Notes under the pieces: model-generated
Databases searched by the model: none
What the model was told of the DNA's origin: nothing
Seen by the model: only the letters and a program-made list of their open reading frames with translations
Position numbers and translations under genes: made by a program
Source: Actinomycetota bacterium
GTDB taxonomy: Bacteria; Actinomycetota; Geothermincolia; Geothermincolales; RBG-13-55-18
Direction: 5' to 3'
Length of the DNA stretch: 64,000 nt
Assembly (NCBI GenBank): GCA_014360645.1
Contig: JACIXD010000004.1
Location: 1 to 64,000, forward strand
Shown: one piece after another, positions 62,012-64,000 of the stretch
Position numbering within the stretch: the first letter of the stretch is position 1
Layout: every line of letters begins with the position of its first letter

Positions 62012-62462
62012 TCTACCCCCACGCGAAGGGGATAAACGATGAGGTAATGCACGGTCCGAGGGCATCTCGCGTACTCTCCCCGCGCGAAGGGGATCGACAG
62101 CCTCGGTGATCTCGCGCGCCACGGCCACTGCCGTACTCTCCCCGCGCGAAGGGGATCGACGAAGTCGTTGATGGACCGTTCCGAACTCCGACAATACTAT
62201 CCACGCGTGAAGGGGTTGGAGGGTCCGCCATCCAGGCATGCAGGCTCACCGTTACTCCTGTCCACGCGTGCAGAGATGGGGGGTTTTTCTGTGCATCTTC
62301 CCGCTTCCTGATTAATTGTGCCCACGCGTGAAGGGGTAGGGAGTCTGCCATCCAGGCATGCAGGCTCACCGTGACTCCTGCCCATACGTGAAGGGGTGGG
62401 GGATATCGACTGACGAGCGGCTCGGGAATCGGACCCCCCACCCCAGCTCGAAGGGGTGGGGC
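62012..62462 (+). CRISPR. Decaying CRISPR array, type I-E-like repeats
   Basis: Eight repeat-like cores ending GAAGGGG lie at 60-62 base spacing (the G of GAA at 62025, 62086, 62148, 62209, 62270, 62330, 62390, 62450). The second and third are identical: GTACTCTCCCCGCGCGAAGG plus GGATCGAC (62071-62098, 62133-62160). The first reads CCCCCACGCGAAGGGGATAA plus AC, like a type I-E repeat. From the fourth on, repeats drift (CCACGCGTGAAGGGG). Spacers are about 32-34 bases. Spacers four and six are almost the same (GCCATCCAGGCATGCAGGCT plus CACCG). No cas gene is in the window. Confidence 0.72.
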
Positions 62463-62563
62463 GTCACATGAGGGGTGCCCGGGGACAGCGGGGGAATCAC
62501 CATGGAGTTCATGCCCTGGATATCTCACCACGCGGCCAACGCGGGCGCGGAGGCGGTCTTTAC

Positions 62564-62698
62564 TCAACCCCTTTTCTCGTTCTTGAGTTCTTGTTGCCTT
62601 TGCCGGGCGCATTCCCTGGCCAGGTAGAAATACGGATGGTTGTTGCAGGAAATGTACGGGCAATCAGCGCACCGGAGGCCGTCCCCCATCAAGCACAC
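62564..62698 (-). CDS. Possible small Cys-rich protein
   Basis: A 44-residue frame from a GTG at 62698 (GGGGGGGAT upstream; ATG also at 62689). The protein has C-A-D-C-P-Y-I-S-C-N-N-H-P-Y-F-Y-L-A-R-E-C and a basic K-N-E-K-R-G end, a composition that looks selected, with four Cys that could bind zinc or a cluster. No family is recognised. It sits 100 bases from the CRISPR array, which may be chance. Confidence 0.4.
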   Translation of the reverse strand: MCLMGDGLRCADCPYISCNNHPYFYLARECARQRQQELKNEKRG

Positions 62699-62719
62699 GG
62701 CGATCCCCCCCTGACGTCG

Positions 62720-63007
62720 GCCATGTCACATACCAGTCTTCCACCTCACCCCCTCTCTTCCCTTCCGGGAAAAACCGAGGCGCTCGAAGCCCGCCACCCC
62801 TATCCGGGCACCGGCGCTTGTACTCATGATCCGGTTCAGGACACATGATCGGGCTCAGGAGACCCCGGGGTTAATGAGCTGGGATGGGGGGGCAGAATAG
62901 GCTACAGGATGCGGTTCACCCGCCTCGAGACAAGCCGGTGCCGCCGGCGGCGCGGATCGTTCCAGACGGATCACGGCGGGGAATGCGGGAGAGAAGGAGG
63001 TCGGGGG
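62720..63007. other. Gene-free stretch before the cytochrome-b5-like gene
   Basis: No gene seen. The ribosome site AAGGAGG for the next gene is near 62995. Confidence 0.4.
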
Positions 63008-63401
63008 TTGAAAAAGGCGGTATTGGTCTTGCTGCTCTCTGTGACGCTCACGGCGATGCCGACGCTGTTCCTGTGGGGATGCGGGGGGGTCGTCCGGGAC
63101 GGAAGGGGACGGCGCCGCGGTGACAGAAAAACCCGAGAGCGTCGGGGAAGGCGGGGGCAGGGTCTTCACCCTCACGGAGCTCGCGGAGTTCGACGGCAGA
63201 GGTGGAAAGCCCGCCTACATCGCCGTCGACGGCGTCGTCTACAATCTCTCGGGAAGCGCGATCTGGCCGGAGGGGGAGCATACACCCTGCAACCTGGGAG
63301 CCATGGCGGGCCGCGATCTCTCCCAGGAACTGAAGCAGGCGCCGACAAGCATGCGTGAGAATCTCAAGCGCTTCCCGGCAGTGGGGACGCTGGGAGAATA
63401 A
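63008..63401 (+). pseudogene. Cytochrome-b5-like lipoprotein, frameshifted in a G tract
   Basis: From a TTG at 63008 (AAGGAGG upstream) the frame gives a lipoprotein signal: L-K-K-A-V-L-V-L-L-L-S-V-T-L-T, then L-W-G-C-G-G. The following seven-G run (63083-63089) shifts the frame. With one G fewer it continues C-G-G-S-S-G-T-E-G-D-G-A-A-V-T-E-K-P and joins a 93-residue domain (63120-63401) with V-F-T-L-T-E-L-A-E-F...Y-I-A-V-D-G-V-V-Y-N-L-S-G-S, G-E-H-T-P-C-N-L-G and a C-terminal V-G-T-L-G-E. This matches the cytochrome b5-like heme/steroid-binding family. The shift may be real, a phase-variable site, or a base-calling error. Confidence 0.72.
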
Positions 63402-63681
63402 GCGGTTTTCGGGTTCCAATAAAAACGACACCTGCATAAAGATACCGTTCTCGGAAAAAGACCGCCACTGGTATTCGGGTTGCGATGACAGGCACGCCGG
63501 AGATGAGCGTGACGGCGCGGCGCCGAGATCCCTTGATAGCCACGAAATGGTCTTTTACACGCTCCGTATTTTTAAGTGTCGGGTCGTCTCATGGGGATAG
63601 CGCGGCGCCGAATCCTGCGTAACGGCTTTCTTTTCAGGCGAGTCCTGGAAACACGTTGACCCGCAATGTGATGCCGTGGCT

Positions 63682-63772
63682 GACCCATTAGGCGGGGATG
63701 GTGAAGCGGAAAAGGCGGAGCCGCCGCCCTCCCACGGCTCGTGCCAGATGCGGCCCCCGCGCGCGGCCACGA
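63682..63772 (-). repeat. Partial duplicate of the histidine-kinase 3' end
   Basis: TGACCC-ATTAGG, GGGGATGGTGAAGCGGAA and GCTCGTGCCAGATGCGGCCC occur in the same order as at 63806-63895, with a small insertion and a few changes. It includes the repeat edge, the stop codon and about 28 codons of the kinase gene. Confidence 0.85.
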
Positions 63773-63787
63773 ACAAGCGCCGGGAAA

Positions 63788-63811
63788 TGTCCCATGTCCG
63801 GGGCTGACCCC
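63788..63811 (-). repeat. Family-B repeat at the histidine-kinase stop codon
   Basis: On the minus strand TAA (63813-63815) is followed directly by TGGGGTCAGCCCCGGACATG. Confidence 0.8.
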
Positions 63812-63812
63812 A

Positions 63813-64000
63813 TTAGGTGGGGATGGTGAAGCGGAAGGTGGAGCCGCCGCCCTCCCGCGGCTCGTGCCAGATGCGGCCCCCGTGCGCGGCCACGATGCGC
63901 CTCCCGATATAAAGCCCCAGCCCCAGCCCGGGGCCGCTGTGGTGCAGGGCGTCGCTCCCCTGTACGAAGCGCTCGAAGATGTTCTCGCGCTTCTCCTCCG
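63813..64000 (-). CDS. Histidine kinase, C-terminal end (cut by window edge)
   Basis: The last 62 residues of a kinase ATPase domain: E-K-R-E-N-I-F-E-R-F-V-Q-G-S-D, then the G2 box G-P-G-L-G-L-G-L-Y-I-G-R-R-I-V-A-A-H-G-G-R-I-W and G-G-G-S-T-F-R-F-T-I-P-T. This is the HATPase_c end of a two-component sensor. The partner regulator is outside the window. Downstream is a short duplicate of its own 3' end. Confidence 0.9.
   Translation of the reverse strand, partial: EEKRENIFERFVQGSDALHHSGPGLGLGLYIGRRIVAAHGGRIWHEPREGGGSTFRFTIPT

Overview
The window looks like chromosome from a high-GC, deep-branching actinomycete-like bacterium, perhaps a thermal or subsurface lineage. This rests on GC-rich codon use, split PqqD/B2 RiPP genes, a DUF763 gene, a minimal sufCB pair and many secreted proteins built from a ~105-residue 'W-Y-(L/F)-A-E-G ... 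W-V-L-V-Q-N-P' repeat. The taxon is inference; there is no rRNA or other marker here.

Layout. 1-6.5 kb: a cut-off Gfo/Idh/MocA oxidoreductase, a giant SWIM-SNF2 helicase and a beta-lactamase-fold lipoprotein. 6.5-7.8 kb: an odd tRNA-like gene and dense repeats. 7.8-12.1 kb: two secreted repeat proteins. 12.6-16 kb: an acyl-CoA dehydrogenase, a lipoprotein gene cut by a 95-bp MITE-like element, and DUF763. 16.6-23.3 kb: a Ycf48/TIG surface protein, a 93-bp tandem array, a short MgtE and a small lipoprotein. 23.8-50.1 kb: a surface/exopolysaccharide island with a 2837-residue adhesin-like protein, a two-gene cassette, two Wzz/BY-kinase fusions, FG-GAP, Ig-like and Fn3 proteins, and an IS110-family element with 14-bp inverted repeats. 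50.4-54.9 kb: a leftward RiPP operon (nucleotidyltransferase, B2 protease, PqqD, HprK-like kinase, radical SAM/SPASM) with a 50-residue precursor nested in the 3' end of the radical-SAM reading frame. 55.3-58.7 kb: a second copy of the two-gene cassette. 59.5-64 kb: DUF2007, sufBC, a decaying CRISPR array, a small Cys-rich ORF, a frameshifted cytochrome-b5-like lipoprotein and the end of a histidine kinase.

Two families of short repeats run through the window. Family A carries TCTTCGATCTTCGAT plus GGGGTC; family B carries CCCCGGACATGGGAC plus GGGGTC. They fill intergenic space and often begin within a few bases of a stop codon. The IS110-family element lies directly beside a family-B unit, and its flank matches a tandem array 12 kb away.

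The best candidates for something undescribed are the RiPP operon with its nested precursor, the duplicated two-gene surface cassette, and the IS element with its non-coding end and repeat-derived flank.
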